Positions 25,639 to 34,855 are shown, numbered from the stretch's first letter. The stretch is DNA of 64,000 nucleotides from Rhodobacteraceae bacterium IMCC1909 (GCA_030704425.1 JAPDHM010000002.1:62001-126000); one strand, 5' to 3'. The notes: generated from the letters alone by a model not told the origin. Program-made: numbers and translations.

Positions 25639-26784
25639 TCAGAGAATAAGCAATCCTGCATAGCCCTGCCCTACTCCGTCTGCGGCCCAACCTCCGATTT
25701 GATCAGCGATATCAGCAGGACATTGAACAGCACGCAATCGGTCACGCATTGAATGACGGAAACTGTGCATCGTGCAGCCTGTAGGCACATATTGCTTCAG
25801 CCATTTGTTTAATGCAGCGCTCGCTGAGTTGGCCGCTGTGGTATCAGTTTGGTTATACCTAGCGAAAGCAAAGGCGCTACCACACGAGGCGTGTAAGGCC
25901 CTTTCAGCAGCCCAAAGCGCCTGCCCCACCAGAGGCACGTTACGCTCACTGGAGCGGGTCTTCAGGCCACGCCACGGATGCTTCTGAATACGTACGAATG
26001 GCACTTCACAATCGAGGTGGATGTCCGTTTTTAAAAGCCCAGCGCCTTCCGCTAAGCGCAATCCCGTGTCAGACAGCAGGGCAACCAACCACCGCATGTC
26101 ATCATCTATTTGTCTGCACTTCGCTTGCACTCGCTTGATGTTTTGCATCGGAATTGGCTGACGCTTTGTCACACCCGCCTGACGATCGTGATAAACACCA
26201 ATGAATGGATTTCTTACGTCCAAAGCATACTCAGATACAGCGAAGTTAAAGACCGCTTTTAAATAGGAAAAGTTTCGAGTGACGCTGGAACCTGTAAGAC
26301 CCCGATTGACCAACCATTCTCGAAACTTCAAAGCATCCGCACGGGTATAATCCCCGAGACACTTATTACCGGCGATACCGATTAGGTAATTACAAGTACG
26401 ACTAGCTGCAGCCTCAAAGGATTTTGGTCGGTTCTTACCCTTTAAATGAAGGTATAATTCTAAAGCCTGCAGTAAATCAGGCTGGCCAGTGCTATCTTTA
26501 TTTGCATCAAAGAAAACCGCAGTGGATGGTTGTGTCACAAAATAATCAGCACCTGGTAGCGAGGTATGAGCCACCCTCAAAGAAGCCCAATATGCCTCTA
26601 ATTTGGCAGCGGCCTGCTGAGCCTGTAATTTGGCCTGCCTGGCCGATGTTGTACGGAGGCATTCAACGATCCTAAGCCGTGAATAATGATGGGCCAAGTC
26701 CTTGGGAACACGGCGGGTAAAGTAGTAGTAGCCATGACGATTGAACGTATAGGGAATAGAATTGGTCTGCATAATGGTCAGCAA
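25639..26784 (-). CDS. Tyrosine recombinase (phage-type integrase), C-terminus possibly frameshifted
   Basis: A 381-residue integrase. The N-terminal region (HGYYYFTRRVPKDLAHHYSR) is of the DUF6538 type, followed by a SAM-like core-binding domain at about 90-170 and the catalytic domain with Arg in SDTGLRLAEG and His-x-x-Arg in MHSFRHSMRD. The end reads GGWAADGVGQGYAGLLIL and stops just where the family normally continues to the catalytic Tyr. In another frame the DNA reads AYSLRTKSVRDARV, so a 1-base loss near 25665 may have removed the active-site end. The gene lies 90 bp from the 3' end of tRNA-Arg, its likely attachment site. Confidence 0.8.
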   Translation of the reverse strand: MLTIMQTNSIPYTFNRHGYYYFTRRVPKDLAHHYSRLRIVECLRTTSARQAKLQAQQAAAKLEAYWASLRVAHTSLPGADYFVTQPSTAVFFDANKDSTGQPDLLQALELYLHLKGKNRPKSFEAAASRTCNYLIGIAGNKCLGDYTRADALKFREWLVNRGLTGSSVTRNFSYLKAVFNFAVSEYALDVRNPFIGVYHDRQAGVTKRQPIPMQNIKRVQAKCRQIDDDMRWLVALLSDTGLRLAEGAGLLKTDIHLDCEVPFVRIQKHPWRGLKTRSSERNVPLVGQALWAAERALHASCGSAFAFARYNQTDTTAANSASAALNKWLKQYVPTGCTMHSFRHSMRDRLRAVQCPADIADQIGGWAADGVGQGYAGLLIL

Positions 26785-26873
26785 TCGATTGCGGCACGAT
26801 GAGCGCCTTGGTTATAATGCTGAGTATTATCTGATGTTTAGACCCGAATATTGCATTCGTCATTTAGTCTAAG

Positions 26874-26950
26874 TGGCGGACCGAGGAGGATTCGAACCCC
26901 CGACCCCCTGATTCGTAGTCAGGTACTCTATCCAGCTGAGCTATCGGTCC
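26874..26950 (-). tRNA. tRNA-Arg (anticodon ACG)
   Basis: A 77-nt cloverleaf on the minus strand beginning GGACCGATAGCTCAG and ending GTTCGAATCC-TCCTCGGTCC-GCCA. The anticodon loop is CTACGAA with ACG, reading CGU arginine codons. The acceptor stem GGACCGA/TCGGTCC pairs fully and CCA is encoded. The integrase gene lies on its 3' side, as expected where an island uses the tRNA 3' end as attachment site. I could not find a second copy of the tRNA 3' end in the window. Confidence 0.95.
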
Positions 26951-27008
26951 ACTGATCGGGGAGATAGCGGGAGGTGGGCGCGGATGCAAGGGTAATATTT
27001 CGAAAACT

Positions 27009-27730
27009 TCAGTTGTTTGTTTTTGGCAACTCGATGGAAAATATATTGCCCTGCACATCTGATTTTTCCAGGCTCAAATGTCCGCCGTGACCGCAGATCA
27101 ACTCGGTACTAATGGCCAGGCCCAGACCAGAGCCACCTTTGGTTGTACCGCCTTGAAAGGCGGTAAACAGGTTATTTTTTGCCCGCTCGGGCAGACCCGG
27201 ACCGTTGTCTTGCACTTTGATCCACCAATGCCCCTGCGCCTCTGCAGCACTCAAATCAATTTGCCCTTGCCCTGGCGTGGCCTCCAAGGCCTGACGGGCA
27301 TTCCGACACAGATTTAAAATCACCCGATAGAGTTGTTCAGGATCGACCCAAAGCTGCAGGTCTTCGGCCACAATGCATGTGAATGTGATTTTGCCCTCGC
27401 TGGCCAATTGCTCTGCCTCCACACATCCTCAAACGGGCGCGACAGCTTCAACCATTCGAGCTAAGGGGCAAACTCCTAGGCGCGCCCGTAGACCAATGTC
27501 GTTTCACACAGGTGGATGGCCCGTGAAATCGAGCAAACAAGTTTTGGTGCCAATCGTGCAATCGTGGGGTCTTCGTTGGCTTCAATGCGATCGGTAAACA
27601 ATTGCGCCGAACTGAGGATGTTGCGCAGATCATGGCTGATTTTTGCCACAGCGCCACCCAATTGCGCCAATCGCTCTTTTTGCTTCAAAGCACCTGTCAA
27701 TTCAATTTGCATGGATTTCATCGCATCTTG
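27009..27730 (-). pseudogene. Sensor histidine kinase relic
   Basis: The 3' half of a histidine kinase gene. The dimerisation domain is readable at 27476-27730 (LAQLGGAVAKISHDLRNIL with the phospho-His) and the ATPase domain at 27009-27422 (NLCRNARQALEA N-box, DNGPGLPERAK, GGSGLGLAISTEL). Between them two TAG stops interrupt RA-stop-EFAP-stop-LEWLKLSRPFEDV and a 1-base loss shifts the frame before VEAEQLASEG. The 5' half, including any sensor domain, is cut off by the B-family IS that starts at 27732. Non-functional. Confidence 0.8.
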
Positions 27731-27731
27731 G

Positions 27732-28536
27732 GGGTGTTGTCAGACAAAGTCTAACAGGTCTCAGAGCACCAAGATCACACAAATCTATGAAGCGCAGATT
27801 TGAAACCACTCCATGAGAGCGACACTGCGTTTTTGCTTGAAGGATTGTCTGCTTTCTAAATGTCTTTCATGATTGAAGTGGTTGTATATCTGGGCGTGAT
27901 AACTGGTAAATTTCTGGAGCATTGCACAACTTTTAAACTTCTGCGTCGCCCTTTCTCGTCGTCGAAATGGCAGGTGCGAGTTTTCACACCTATTGTTTGC
28001 CCGGCCACCACATAATTGACGATCTACAACTCCAATCTCACGAAAAGCCACGCCATAGGACGCCAGCTTGTCTGTCGTGATAATCTTGGGTGATCCGTAT
28101 TTTCGCATTGTTTTTATGATGAAATTCTTCGCTTCAGCCTTGTTGCGTCGCTTTGTAACAAAGCATTCAAGAACTTCGCCTTCATGATCAACGGCGCGCC
28201 AAAGATAAAATCTCTCACCGTTTATTTTCACAAAGACTTCATCCAGGTGCCATTGCCAGTTCGAGTGGTGCCCTGCCCTATTCTTACGGATTTATCCCGC
28301 AAACTTTGACCCAAAACGTTCAACCCAAGCCCGAACTGTTTCGTGACAGATATCGACGCCGCGTTCATGCAAGATTCCTTCCACCTGACGAAAACTCAAT
28401 GGATAACATATGTAATACGTCACCGCCAATCGGATGATTTCAGGTGAAATCTTGAAGTATTTGAAGGGAGAACATGTTGTCATTTACCAAAAATAGGGAT
28501 CAACCGCGAAACCGTCAAGTTTGTCTGATAACATCC
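27732..28536 (-). mobile_element. IS6-type element, B family, copy B1
   Basis: About 805 bp between GGGTGTTGTCAGAC at 27732 and GTCTGATAACATCC ending at 28536, which are imperfect inverted repeats. The family is related to but clearly distinct from the A family. Flanking 8-mers (GCATCTTG, ATCCTGTC) do not match. It truncates the histidine kinase relic, so a deletion accompanied or followed insertion. Confidence 0.85.
27785..28483 (-). pseudogene. B-family IS6 transposase with one nonsense codon
   Basis: The frame starts at 28483 (MTTCSPFKYFKISPEIIRLA) and is broken only by a TAA at 28292-28294, in FAG-stop-IRKNRAG where relatives have Glu. After the stop it continues without shift through NWQWHLDEVFVKINGE and TDKLASYG and ends at 27785 (EWFQICAS), so the ancestral protein was 232 residues. 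One G-to-T change would account for its loss. Confidence 0.8.
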
Positions 28537-28584
28537 ATCCTGTCGCCCTTGCTTCGATATTCGTTATGGCTTTGCCGCGATCAT

Positions 28585-29268
28585 TCAATCGGCCGAGTAG
28601 GCTCCAATTTTTGAAGTACTCAACCGATTGTTCACGAGCGCCTCAGCAAAGGTGACACCTGCTGCAACACCCTCAATAACGGGTAGTCCAAATTCCTCGC
28701 TGAGCTGTGCCATAAGATCCGCCATCCCGGCACACCCAAGAACGATTGCTTCTGTATTGTCTTGCTCGATTGACTCGCGGATTTCAGATCTGATTTTAAA
28801 CAATGTTGCCGGATCGCCCTCTTCCAGTTTTAAAACTGGAATATCTGTTGCACGAACCCGTACGCATTTTTGGTGAAGACCATAGCGCATGAGGTTGTTT
28901 TCTAAACCCGGTATGGAACGTGAAAGTGTTGTTATGACACTAAATTTATTGGCGACCATACTGGCTGCGTGATATGCGGCCTCGCCAATACCCAACACGG
29001 GTACTTTGACCAGTGTCCGCACCGCATCGACACCCGTGTCATCGAAACAGGCAATAACGATCGCATCGACATCCGGATGCCGCGAAACTTCAGCTAGCAG
29101 GCCGGGAATACAGGTGGCGACGTCCAGAAACCCTTGAATACTCGCTGGTCCTTCTTGCGAATGAGCGGCAATGATTTCGGTATCTGGGCGGGCAATATCC
29201 CGCGCCGCTGTCGCGATCTTGTCGGTCATTGAGGTGGTCGTATTGGGGTTGATTACGAGTATTTTCAT
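28585..29268 (-). CDS. Asp/Glu/hydantoin racemase-family protein
   Basis: A 227-residue protein of the hydantoin racemase (HyuE) type. MKILVINPNTTTSMTDKI opens it; the two catalytic cysteines are in VIACFDDTG (about 75) and VLGCAGMA (about 179). The family racemises amino acids or 5-substituted hydantoins, and some members act as maleate or allantoin-related isomerases. It follows livF by 6 bp and is the last gene of the liv operon, so the imported ligand is likely an amino acid, hydantoin or related amide. Confidence 0.85.
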   Translation of the reverse strand: MKILVINPNTTTSMTDKIATAARDIARPDTEIIAAHSQEGPASIQGFLDVATCIPGLLAEVSRHPDVDAIVIACFDDTGVDAVRTLVKVPVLGIGEAAYHAASMVANKFSVITTLSRSIPGLENNLMRYGLHQKCVRVRATDIPVLKLEEGDPATLFKIRSEIRESIEQDNTEAIVLGCAGMADLMAQLSEEFGLPVIEGVAAGVTFAEALVNNRLSTSKIGAYSAD

Positions 29269-29274
29269 ATCAGC

Positions 29275-29997
29275 TCAAACTTCCCCACCCAGATAGGCGG
29301 CTTTAATCCGGTCATCGTGCAACAGCTCTTTCGAGTTACCCTCGATCACGATGTTTCCTGTCGCCATAGCGTAAGCCCGGTGCGAAATGCTCAGCGCCAT
29401 GCGTGAATTTTGCTCGACCAGCAACACCGAAACGCCTTCGTCGCGGTTGATTGCAACGATTGAACGGGCAATATCTTGTACCAGTTTGGGTGCGATCCCA
29501 AGGCTTGGTTCATCCAGCAGCAAGAGCTTGGGTTTTGCCATCAATGCACGGCCAATCACCATCATCTGTTGCTCGCCACCCGAAAGTGTTCCGGCAGCCT
29601 GACTGTAACGCTCTTTCAGGCGAGGGAAGCGCGTCAGAATGCTTTCCAGAGTGTTCTTGATGTCCGCTTTGTCCTCGCGCGTAAAGGCCCCCATCATCAG
29701 ATTGTCCTTAACAGACATAAAAGGAAAGACGCGGCGTCCTTCGGGCACCATTGCGATGCCGCGCCTAACTATGGATGACGGATCAGTGCCGTCCACGCGC
29801 TCTCCTTCGAATGTAACAGATCCACTTTTGGGATTGGCTAAACCAGTGATGGTGCGCAAGATTGATGACTTGCCTGCTCCATTGGCCCCGATCAAGGCTA
29901 CGGTTTCACCTTGGCTCACGCTCAGTGAAACGCCCTTCAGCGCATACACATGGTCGTAGTAAAGTTCGACATCTTTGAAATCCAACATGGCTGTCAT
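29275..29997 (-). CDS. livF: Branched-chain amino acid-type ABC transporter ATPase LivF
   Basis: A 240-residue ATPase. Walker A is GANGAGKSS, the signature is LSGGEQQMM, Walker B is LLLLDEPSLGIAP and the switch His position is a Gln-containing LVEQNSRMAL, all typical of LivF. The start at 29997 is 3 bp after the livG stop. It works with LivG on the LivHM permease. Confidence 0.9.
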   Translation of the reverse strand: MTAMLDFKDVELYYDHVYALKGVSLSVSQGETVALIGANGAGKSSILRTITGLANPKSGSVTFEGERVDGTDPSSIVRRGIAMVPEGRRVFPFMSVKDNLMMGAFTREDKADIKNTLESILTRFPRLKERYSQAAGTLSGGEQQMMVIGRALMAKPKLLLLDEPSLGIAPKLVQDIARSIVAINRDEGVSVLLVEQNSRMALSISHRAYAMATGNIVIEGNSKELLHDDRIKAAYLGGEV

Positions 29998-30000
29998 GAT

Positions 30001-30783
30001 TTACATCCCGATCTCATCGTCGACGCTGCCTAGATAAGCCTCGATGACTTTTTCATTGTTTTGAATCTCAGAAGGCGTACCCTCTGCTATCTTTTCACCA
30101 AAGTTCAGCACCACAATCCGATCCGAGATATTCATGACCGCAGGCATATCGTGCTCTACCAGCATGACCGTGACATCGCGTTCATCCCGCACAGAGCGCA
30201 CCAAATCGACCATGTTCATGGTCTCATCGTGGTTCATGCCCGCAAAGGGCTCATCAAGCAGCAACACCTTTGGATCCGTCGCAAGGCCAATTGCGATGCC
30301 TAATGCACGCAGACTACCCTGCGGTAAATTGCTGGCCTGTTCATTGCGGATATCCCACATACCAAGAAATTCCAGCAACTCGTCTGCATACTTCCCGAAC
30401 GCCGCAACATCCTCCTTGGCCGTCTTTGAACCCCAGAAGTATCCCGCAAGCGAAGCTTTAGCGCGCAAATGCTGCGCCACTACAACACTTTCATGTACGG
30501 TCATACTTTTGAAAATCGTAGTCTCCTGAAACGTGCGCACCACTCCTTTGCGCGCAACTATATGCGGCTTTAGGTTGGAAATGCGCTCGCCCCGATAGAT
30601 CACCTCACCAGAGGTGGTTGGTGTAAAAGACGCAATCATCTTGAACAGTGTAGATTTGCCTGCGCCATTTGGCCCAATCACCGATAGTATTTCATTTTCG
30701 GCCACATCAAAGCTGATCGCATTGTTCGCGGTCAAGCCACCATATTTCTTGGTCACATTCTTAACTTGGAGAAGCGGGCTCAT
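30001..30783 (-). CDS. livG: Branched-chain amino acid-type ABC transporter ATPase LivG
   Basis: A 260-residue ATPase. Walker A is GPNGAGKST, the signature region is LPQGSLRALGIAIGLA rather than the usual LSGGQQ, Walker B is VLLLDEPFAGMNHDE and the switch His is in LVEHDMPAV. The unusual QGSLRAL signature is a subgroup feature of some Liv-like systems. It overlaps livM by ATGA. Confidence 0.9.
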   Translation of the reverse strand: MSPLLQVKNVTKKYGGLTANNAISFDVAENEILSVIGPNGAGKSTLFKMIASFTPTTSGEVIYRGERISNLKPHIVARKGVVRTFQETTIFKSMTVHESVVVAQHLRAKASLAGYFWGSKTAKEDVAAFGKYADELLEFLGMWDIRNEQASNLPQGSLRALGIAIGLATDPKVLLLDEPFAGMNHDETMNMVDLVRSVRDERDVTVMLVEHDMPAVMNISDRIVVLNFGEKIAEGTPSEIQNNEKVIEAYLGSVDDEIGM

Positions 30784-31763
30784 TTGTCACCTCCTTTGCT
30801 AAAACGGATACTCAGTAACCCGTTGGGTAGGAAGCGAATGATGATTATCAGGATAGTAGAATAGATTAGCATCTGATATTTTCCGAATTCAAACAATAGG
30901 TCCCATCCGAAGTATAGGACTAGCGTGCCCAGCATTGGGCCAAAAACATACCCCAGGCCGCCAAGAAAGCAGTTCAGCATGAAGTTGACAGAGTCCGCAA
31001 CTTGGAAGCTGGACGGATAAACCGACTGCGCGATTGATCCGAACATGGCTCCACCAAGTCCTCCAAAAAAGCTGGAAATGGCAAAGATCACGATGCGAAT
31101 GTAGGAAATGTTTACCCCGATGGAACTGGCGAGTTCTTCGTTCTGTTGCATCGAGCGACAAAGGTGCCCGAGGCGGGAATTCACCAGACGGTAGAGCGCT
31201 GCATAGGTTAGGAGCATGATAATGCACGCAGTGTAATAGAAGGCCAACTTGGTACTCTCCATCGCGACGAAGTCCGGCAGGATGGGAATGCCAAACAAAG
31301 AGATGCCCGAGGGCAGAGGTATGTTTGAGATACCCCGCGCCCCGTTGGTGATTGGCAACGCCAAAGCTGTTAAAGTGACAACTTGAGTTAAAACAAGCGT
31401 TATCATTGCGAAATATACGCCGCGCAGGCGTAGGATTGGCAGGCCGATCAAAATCGCCACCACTGCTGCGAATAGGCCCGCCGCAGGCAGCGAAATCCAA
31501 AATGACCAGCCTACTTTGACCACCAGAATAGCTGAAACATATGCACCTATCAGTGCGAACGCACCCTGGCCGATATTAATTCGGCCAATGTAAAAGGTTA
31601 ACCAAACCCCTGCGCTGGCGATGGCCAAGAGAGCCACAGAGGTGAGGGTAAAGTAAAAATCCCAGCGTCCCGTAACGCCAATTGCAAAGGGCACACCGAT
31701 GAAGATCATGAACAAGAAGATTCCGACGCCCGTGAGTTGTTTTAAGTTAAATCCGAGCATCAC
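30780..31763 (-). CDS. livM: Branched-chain amino acid-type ABC permease LivM
   Basis: A 327-residue permease with about nine or ten membrane helices. YIGRINIGQGAFALIGAYVSAIL and the cytoplasmic loop GHLCRSMQQNEELASSIGVN (EAA-like) are standard LivM motifs. It overlaps livG by 4 bp and follows livH by 1 bp. Confidence 0.9.
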   Translation of the reverse strand: MMLGFNLKQLTGVGIFLFMIFIGVPFAIGVTGRWDFYFTLTSVALLAIASAGVWLTFYIGRINIGQGAFALIGAYVSAILVVKVGWSFWISLPAAGLFAAVVAILIGLPILRLRGVYFAMITLVLTQVVTLTALALPITNGARGISNIPLPSGISLFGIPILPDFVAMESTKLAFYYTACIIMLLTYAALYRLVNSRLGHLCRSMQQNEELASSIGVNISYIRIVIFAISSFFGGLGGAMFGSIAQSVYPSSFQVADSVNFMLNCFLGGLGYVFGPMLGTLVLYFGWDLLFEFGKYQMLIYSTILIIIIRFLPNGLLSIRFSKGGDK

Positions 31764-31764
31764 A

Positions 31765-32634
31765 TCAACCCCACGGCTTGCCCATCAGACCTTGCGGTCT
31801 AACGGCGAGGAAGATCATTAAGGAAACGAAGATCACGAGATAGGTGATATCACCGTATTGATAGAGCAGCGCGAGGCCAATGGCTTCCATAAAGCCAAGG
31901 ATGATACCTCCCCAAATCGCACCGGATATGACACCCGCCCCACCGATCATGACCATCATAAAGGCTTTGATGGATGTCGCGCCGCCCATTCCAAGGTTCA
32001 CCCCTGTGATCGTGACCAAAAGGCCACCAACCAGGCCCGCAAGCATCGCGCCCAGCGCAAATCCGATCATTGAATATCGGTCGACATTCACGCCCATCAA
32101 TTGCGCTGCTGTTCGATCTTGCGCCAAGGCGCGCAAGGCACGGCCGGTTTTGGTGTATTGCATCAAGGCAATGAACGCGACGATCGACAGGATCGCGAGC
32201 ACACAAATCAAGATGCGATCGTAGGGCATAATCAGCCTGAAATCCCAGTTGAACACGCCATCAACAATCTTAGGGACGCCGCGCTGCTTCTCACCGAAAA
32301 CAAGTAAAATGACTGCATCAAGGAAAAAAGCGATCCCAGCCGCGAGCAACATCGTGCTTTCCTCGCGGGCTGATCCTTTTATTACAGGTGCAAAGAGGTA
32401 CCGCTCAATCAATGCCCCCAATATAGCCAAGGTCACACAGGACATTACAAGCGCCAAAATAAATGGAACGCCCCAATGGCCATAGAATGTATAGGTTACG
32501 AAGCCACCAATTACATACATCTGCCCATGAGCAAAATTGAGGACATTCATGAGAGCGAAGATCAGGGTTAGACCAAGCGCGATCATCGCGTATTGGGACC
32601 CCAGATAGACGCCGTTAGCCAGTATCTGTTCCAT
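31765..32634 (-). CDS. livH: Branched-chain amino acid-type ABC permease LivH
   Basis: A 289-residue permease. The start at 32634 (MEQILANGVYLGSQYAMIALG) has AAGAAAG before it; a longer frame runs to 32667 through the terminator stem and is rejected. ALMNVLNFAHGQMYVIGGFV and GRALRALAQDRTAAQLMGVN are the typical LivH motifs. It lies downstream of an intrinsic terminator that separates it from the binding-protein gene, so permease levels should be lower. Confidence 0.9.
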   Translation of the reverse strand: MEQILANGVYLGSQYAMIALGLTLIFALMNVLNFAHGQMYVIGGFVTYTFYGHWGVPFILALVMSCVTLAILGALIERYLFAPVIKGSAREESTMLLAAGIAFFLDAVILLVFGEKQRGVPKIVDGVFNWDFRLIMPYDRILICVLAILSIVAFIALMQYTKTGRALRALAQDRTAAQLMGVNVDRYSMIGFALGAMLAGLVGGLLVTITGVNLGMGGATSIKAFMMVMIGGAGVISGAIWGGIILGFMEAIGLALLYQYGDITYLVIFVSLMIFLAVRPQGLMGKPWG

Positions 32635-32650
32635 GCTTTCTTCTTTCTTA

Positions 32651-32679
32651 GAAAAACCCTGGGCCAAATTGGCCCAGGG
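32651..32679 (-). terminator. Intrinsic terminator/attenuator between livK and livH
   Basis: CCCTGGGCCA (32657-32666) pairs perfectly with TGGCCCAGGG (32670-32679) around three bases, and on the minus strand TTTTTC follows. It is a complete rho-independent terminator inside the operon, which would let most transcripts end after the binding protein. Confidence 0.85.
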
Positions 32680-32719
32680 AAGCTCTGCTCAGGATAGGTC
32701 CAAAAGCGGGGAGGAAATA

Positions 32720-33907
32720 TTAGTCTACTTCAGCGACAAACAGCGTTTTAAACTCGCCGTCCTGATAGACGTTGACTACTAATGGCACGGAGACTTGACG
32801 CTTTTGGCCAAATGAGGACATGCCAACGTAACGTAGTTTTGCATCACCGTTCATATAGGGGTTTGGTGCTTCAAAGGTGTCCATTATCGCCTGGAATGCG
32901 TCTACATCAGTGATCGCGGATGGATCGGCTTTCAGCGTTTCCAGAATATACTCCAATGCATAGACTTTGGTGTTGGACTCGTCATTGTACTCGCCAAACA
33001 TATCCGTGTAACGCTGAACGAATTCATTCATCATTGGAGATGCAAGCTCTGGCGTGGAGGCCCCACCAACAGAGATAAACCCGTTTGCTAAGTCACCCGC
33101 ACCTTCGGCCAAAACACCCGCATCTTGAGCAGTTTCTGTTGAAATGACACCCTGGAAGCCCAATTCGCGCGCAGAGCGAATGAGCTGGGGTGCATTCGCA
33201 GGCGAGACGCCCGATAATACCAGCAGATCAGGACGGGAACGCATAACTGGCGTCAAAACTGGCGTAAAGTCAGTCGTATCAACCTGGTATGTCACGTTTG
33301 CCGAAACCACTTCCATCCCAAGCGCCGTGGCGGCTTCAACACCACCATCACGTTGGCTAAGTGGATCAGATTCGTTGGCCGCGATGAAGGCGACGGTTTT
33401 GACACCCTTTTCATCCATCAGGTATTTGTAGATCGCAGGACCTGATTGGTAGTTGGCAACCATACCCAGAACAGCGTTGGAGGCTGGCGCTTGATATAGT
33501 GATTTGGGAAACGCGTACGGGAAATACATGATCCCGTTGGCTTCAGCCACAGGACGCACAGCTGCCGCGCCGTCGTCAACATTCGGACCAACAACATAGT
33601 GGATGCCTTCCTGAGCCATTTTTTCCATGCCCGCAATGGCGCGCTTAGGATCTTTCTGGTCGTCAAAAGACACTATTTCAATGTCATAGGTAGTTCCGCC
33701 GATGGTATAGCCGCCAGTCTCATTGATCCATGACGCGCGCGCTTCCATTGAGCGTTGATTTGAAATTCCCCAAGCCGCCGCCGGGCCGCTGGTCACTCCA
33801 ACAAAGCCAATTTTCAGAACAGTATTTTCTGCGAGGGCGGTTGTTGCTTGAAGGGCAGTCATTGTTATAGCCGTTAAAGCCGCTTTCATAAGTGTTCTAC
33901 GTTGCAT
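32720..33907 (-). CDS. ABC transporter substrate-binding protein, Liv/amide type
   Basis: A 395-residue periplasmic protein from 33907 (MQRRTLMKAALTAITMTALQ), with GGGAG six bases before the ATG; signal peptide ends at ATTALA. The mature protein begins ENTVLKIGFVGVTSGPAAAWG and belongs to periplasmic binding protein group I (Peripla_BP_6; YVVGPNVDDGAAAVRPVAE). With the racemase gene in the operon it could bind an amino acid, amide or hydantoin; the ligand cannot be read from sequence. Confidence 0.85.
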   Translation of the reverse strand: MQRRTLMKAALTAITMTALQATTALAENTVLKIGFVGVTSGPAAAWGISNQRSMEARASWINETGGYTIGGTTYDIEIVSFDDQKDPKRAIAGMEKMAQEGIHYVVGPNVDDGAAAVRPVAEANGIMYFPYAFPKSLYQAPASNAVLGMVANYQSGPAIYKYLMDEKGVKTVAFIAANESDPLSQRDGGVEAATALGMEVVSANVTYQVDTTDFTPVLTPVMRSRPDLLVLSGVSPANAPQLIRSARELGFQGVISTETAQDAGVLAEGAGDLANGFISVGGASTPELASPMMNEFVQRYTDMFGEYNDESNTKVYALEYILETLKADPSAITDVDAFQAIMDTFEAPNPYMNGDAKLRYVGMSSFGQKRQVSVPLVVNVYQDGEFKTLFVAEVD

Positions 33908-34002
33908 TTTTAACTCCCGTTGAATTAGTTTTCTGCGCGTTATGCGCCATGCTTGACCGGCAGTTAAATGGAATCTCCATGCGTGCCGCCTGAACAGTTC
34001 AC

Positions 34003-34016
34003 GATTGTTAACAATC
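34003..34016. promoter_or_regulatory. Candidate GntR/FCD operator GATTGTTAACAATC
   Basis: A perfect 14-bp palindrome between livK and the divergent GntR gene. A related TTGTCAACAT follows at about 34019. TTGT..ACAA pairs are usual for FCD-type GntR regulators, so the site probably binds the product of 34136-34855. Confidence 0.5.
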
Positions 34017-34135
34017 TTTGTCAACATAGTTTGTATTTCAGTCGACAACTTCTTATGCTTGGACTTACACTGAATGAAGTTTAATCGTTTTTAAAAGCTA
34101 ATGACGAAAAACCAATCAATATAGAAAGTGATCCC

Positions 34136-34855
34136 GTGTCTTCCAAACTACAAGAAAGCACCATTGCTTCATCGAATTTAAAATTGCGATCAGACGAGAG
34201 CATTATTGTTGAACGTATTTATAAAGCGGTCATGGAACAACGGTTGGCACCGAAAACAAAACTGAGTGAGGCGCGCCTCTGTGAGACATTTGGCGTTGGT
34301 CGCATGCATGTTCGGCGTGCCCTTCTTCTACTCGCAAGTCAGGGAATCATCGAACTACAATCAAATCGTGGCGCCTATGTCGCCTGCCCTGACGGGTCCG
34401 AGGCTAACGATGTCTTCGCAGCCCGAATGTTGATCGAACCACCGCTCGTTCGGCAAATGGCGCAAAGTCCAGATGATATTGATCTGACACTCCTCACAGA
34501 CCACATTGCGCTCGAGGATGCTGCGCGTAAGATGAATGAGCGAACCGAGGTCATTCGGCTTTCCGGTGAATTTCACACCAAGCTCGCTCAATCGACGGGA
34601 AACAAATTTGTCTTCCGGATGATGCGCGAGCTTGTGACGCGGACATCACTCATTGTCGGCCTCTTTGGATCATCCGAAAACGCCAGTTGCCCAGACGATG
34701 AACACGGTAACATTCTAGAGGCGATCCGGTTGCGAAACCCGGAACTTGCCGAAAAGCTTCTCATATCTCACTTGAACCATATTCAAAGCGGCCTTGATAT
34801 GACATCGCGGCAGGCACCTCAGGACGATTTAGCAGCTATTCTTGGATCGGAGTGA
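34136..34855 (+). CDS. GntR-family (FCD) transcriptional regulator
   Basis: A 239-residue regulator starting at GTG (34136). The N-terminal winged helix has LSEARLCETFGVGRMHVRRALLLLASQGIIEL (about 44-75); the C-terminal FCD ligand domain has metal-ligand-like histidines in SGEFHTKLAQ and LLISHLNHIQS. It is divergent from the liv/racemase operon and most likely its repressor, responding to the transported compound or its product. Confidence 0.85.
   Translation: MSSKLQESTIASSNLKLRSDESIIVERIYKAVMEQRLAPKTKLSEARLCETFGVGRMHVRRALLLLASQGIIELQSNRGAYVACPDGSEANDVFAARMLIEPPLVRQMAQSPDDIDLTLLTDHIALEDAARKMNERTEVIRLSGEFHTKLAQSTGNKFVFRMMRELVTRTSLIVGLFGSSENASCPDDEHGNILEAIRLRNPELAEKLLISHLNHIQSGLDMTSRQAPQDDLAAILGSE

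Noticed and set aside
26874-26950. Second attachment site copy of the tRNA-Arg 3' end
   Set aside because: I looked for the 3' end sequence elsewhere in the window by eye and saw none; it may lie outside.
27835-28290. Programmed frameshift in the B-family transposase
   Set aside because: The two open parts are in the same frame, separated by a single TAA, so this is a nonsense mutation.
32635-32667. Upstream extension of livH
   Set aside because: It would be coded by the terminator stem and has no ribosome site.
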